Part shown: positions 6,736 through 8,210 of the stretch, piece after piece
How positions within the stretch are numbered: position 1 is the stretch's first letter
How the letters are laid out: every line of letters begins with the position of its first letter
DNA from: Paramuribaculum sp.
GTDB lineage: Bacteria > Bacteroidota > Bacteroidia > Bacteroidales > Muribaculaceae
Direction of reading: 5' to 3'
Assembly (NCBI GenBank): GCA_029051835.1
Contig: JAIDKJ010000112.1
Span: 1 to 8,210 of the forward strand
Length of the DNA: 8,210 nucleotides
Made by a program: the position numbers and the translations under genes
The notes under the pieces: generated by a model
The model's input: only the letters and a program-made list of their open reading frames with translations
Databases searched by the model: none
Told to the model about the DNA's origin: nothing

Positions 6736-8046
6736 TCAGGCTGTCACCGTTTCGGCAGCCTCGTTGCCGGCGCCCACGGCCTCTTCCTGATCTTTGTCGT
6801 CGAACTTCGGACGGAGCAACGTAAGCTGCAATGCGAGCGCTATGAGCAGTATGCCGCCCATGAGAGCGAAGCAGAGGCCCAGACCCACCGATGCGGCGAG
6901 CGAGCCGAGCAGCTGGGTGGTGATAGCGCCCATGATCACGCCTACGGAGTTCATCAGACCGTAGGCCATCGCACGCTGGCGCGAGCTGACAAACTGACAG
7001 AGGATAGGCATATTGTTGGCGTCGAACATACCGTAGCCGACGCCGAAGAACAGTCCGGCGAGAACCGACAGCCATGCATTGTGAGCCAGTCCGATGAACA
7101 CCAGAGCCGGGATCATCATGGCCATGCCTATGGCCGAGGTGTATATGCGTCCGCGCACATTGCTGCGCACCCAGCGGTCGCTGATCGGGCCGCCTATCAT
7201 CACTCCGATAAACGACGATACGGCGATGGTGAGCGTGGCCATCGGGCCGGCCCAGTCCATGCTGAGATCAAGATTGTCGTGGAAGAGGGTCGGCAGCCAG
7301 TTTTTGGTGGCCCATCCGGGGATGGAGCTTGAAGCGAAGAAGAAGAGTATCACCCAGAAAGCCATGGTGGAGAACACCACGCCGAACGACTGGAGCATCG
7401 ACTCCTTGCCGGCCTTGCGGCCCTGGGCCTCGCCCGAGGGCACCAGACGCGATGCCACCATGCCGTGATCCGACTTTTCATGAAGAAGGAATATGAGCAC
7501 TATGGCGTAGGCCACGCCGATGATGCCGAACCAGTGGAATGTCTGCTGCCACGACCATGTAGAAGCCACCATAGAGCCGAATCCGCCCAATGCCTGGCCG
7601 CAGTAGAGTCCTGTCATGTGCAGACCGATGGCGAGCGAGCGTCCGCGACCGGTGAAATAGTCGGCGATAAGCGACAGCGCCGAGGGGATATAAAGAGCCT
7701 CGCTGATACCCATGATGCCGCGAAGCCACATGAGCGACTGGAAGTCGTGACAGAGTCCCATTGCGTAGGTCACGGCCGACCATACGCCGAGAGAACCAAC
7801 GATCAGCCACTTGCGGCTGACACGGTCGGCCACGGCACCGGAGAACGGACTTGATATACCGTAGACCCAAAGGAAGATAGCCATCAGAGCGCCGAAAGCC
7901 TCTGCATTCTGCAGGGCGTGGATGTCGTTGGCGATGTTCTGTTGCATCGTCGACAACATCTGACGGTCCATATAGTTGAGGAGCGCCACTACCCACAGCA
8001 GCCCGACAACGAGCCACGGATAGAATTTCTTGTTTTGTAATGCCAT
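6736..8046 (-). CDS. nanT: MFS sialic acid importer, NanT-like
   Basis: This 436-residue inner-membrane protein has about 12 hydrophobic segments and a charged central loop (about 190-217). NYMDRQML at 24-31 in the first helix is typical of anion:cation symporter-like MFS members. MFS motif A is GAVADRVSRK at 70-79, with a weaker second copy at GGPISDRW (285-292). FDANNMPILCQF at 341-352 is also characteristic. The cytoplasmic tail (about 412-436) is acidic and rich in Ala, Glu and Asp. I place the start at the ATG at 8046 because ALQNKKFYPW then leads directly into helix 1 and AT-rich sequence precedes it. An in-frame ATG at 8106 would add 20 hydrophilic residues. The sialic acid substrate is inferred from the operon; by sequence alone it could be a hexuronate or other sugar-acid importer. 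It is the first gene after the only recognisable promoter. Confidence 0.85.
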   Translation of the reverse strand: MALQNKKFYPWLVVGLLWVVALLNYMDRQMLSTMQQNIANDIHALQNAEAFGALMAIFLWVYGISSPFSGAVADRVSRKWLIVGSLGVWSAVTYAMGLCHDFQSLMWLRGIMGISEALYIPSALSLIADYFTGRGRSLAIGLHMTGLYCGQALGGFGSMVASTWSWQQTFHWFGIIGVAYAIVLIFLLHEKSDHGMVASRLVPSGEAQGRKAGKESMLQSFGVVFSTMAFWVILFFFASSSIPGWATKNWLPTLFHDNLDLSMDWAGPMATLTIAVSSFIGVMIGGPISDRWVRSNVRGRIYTSAIGMAMMIPALVFIGLAHNAWLSVLAGLFFGVGYGMFDANNMPILCQFVSSRQRAMAYGLMNSVGVIMGAITTQLLGSLAASVGLGLCFALMGGILLIALALQLTLLRPKFDDKDQEEAVGAGNEAAETVTA

Positions 8047-8108
8047 ATTTGCGGATTTAAGGGTATGATTGATTGCTACTCTGTCAGGCGGCCGCTCATC
8101 GGTCATCA

Positions 8109-8137
8109 AGCAAAATCACGACGGCCACCATTTTGCT
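8109..8137. promoter_or_regulatory. Perfect inverted repeat at the nanT transcription start, candidate operator
   Basis: AGCAAAAT at 8109-8116 and ATTTTGCT at 8130-8137 are exact reverse complements separated by 13 bases. Centre-to-centre distance is 21 bp, two helical turns, so both arms face the same side of the DNA as a dimeric regulator would need. The arm at 8130-8137 begins one base past the -7 element and should cover the +1 position, where a bound repressor would block transcription. The repeat is seen directly; the operator role and the identity of any regulator are inference. Confidence 0.45.
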
Positions 8138-8138
8138 G

Positions 8139-8169
8139 CAAATTTACGTTTTTTTTCGATTGTTGTAAA
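8139..8169 (-). promoter_or_regulatory. Bacteroidetes-type promoter of the sialic-acid operon
   Basis: On the minus strand TAAATTTG (8146-8139) is a perfect match to the Bacteroidetes -7 consensus TAnnTTTG. TTTA (8169-8166) matches three of four bases of the -33 TTTG. The spacer is 19 bases, within the usual range. Transcription should start near 8131-8135, giving a leader of about 85-90 bases before the nanT ATG at 8046. A/T tracts lie in the spacer (8149-8156) and upstream (8181-8197) and may help polymerase binding. The remaining 13 bases to the window edge show nothing I can assign. Confidence 0.65.
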
Positions 8170-8210
8170 CTGCGACCCTCTTTTTTTAGAAAAAAAACGG
8201 CAAAAATGAC

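Noticed and set aside
8047..8109. Longer nanT start at ATG 8106 or TTG 8109
   Set aside because: The added residues are hydrophilic and unlike the short N-terminus expected for this transporter group. Not excluded, as both lie downstream of the likely transcription start.
8181..8197. T7-AG-A8 as a terminator hairpin
   Set aside because: A stem of A-T pairs alone, with almost no loop and no GC stem, is not a credible terminator; promoter-region tracts fit better.
1..8210. CRISPR array, tRNA, rRNA, insertion sequence or att sites
   Set aside because: I saw no regularly spaced repeats, no tRNA-like cloverleaf, no transposase motifs and no terminal inverted repeats with target duplications. The gaps are all short.

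Overview
The window looks like a Bacteroidales chromosome of fairly high GC; Muribaculaceae or a close relative is my best guess. Coding regions are GC-rich and intergenic gaps are AT-rich. Start codons lack Shine-Dalgarno sequences. The one clear promoter has the Bacteroidetes form (TAnnTTTG at -7, TTTA for TTTG at -33, 19-base spacer). The sialic-acid genes are of the Bacteroides type: lyase plus unphosphorylated ManNAc epimerase plus MFS importer.

Layout. Positions 1-784 (+ strand) hold the end of a histidine biosynthesis operon: the last 44 codons of hisF, then complete hisIE. Its stop codon overlaps by 4 bases the stop codon of a convergent gene for a small Trp/Gly/Pro-rich lipoprotein (781-1164, - strand). 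The rest of the window (1219-8169, - strand) is one sialic-acid catabolic cluster. It reads from a promoter near 8139-8169 through nanT (MFS importer), nanA (Neu5Ac lyase; nanL in B. fragilis naming), nanE (N-acylglucosamine 2-epimerase type) and a 1039-residue periplasmic fusion. The fusion joins an SGNH esterase domain, a sialate O-acetylesterase domain and a circularly permuted NanM-type mutarotase. It is followed by two abutting hairpins and a hairpin with six T, which probably ends the operon.

How the genes work together (inference from families). The fusion would remove O-acetyl groups from sialic acids in the periplasm and speed the alpha-to-beta anomer change. NanT would import the free Neu5Ac. 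NanA would split it into ManNAc and pyruvate, and NanE would convert ManNAc to GlcNAc. GlcNAc would then need a kinase (RokA in B. fragilis) that is not in this window. No sialidase, SusC/SusD pair, kinase or regulator is present here.

The most noteworthy signals are the three-domain fusion with its circularly permuted mutarotase, a perfect inverted repeat (8 bp arms, 21 bp centre to centre) over the likely nanT transcription start, and a terminator-like hairpin inside the operon just before the fusion gene. The pathway itself is known. I did not find a convincing wholly new system.
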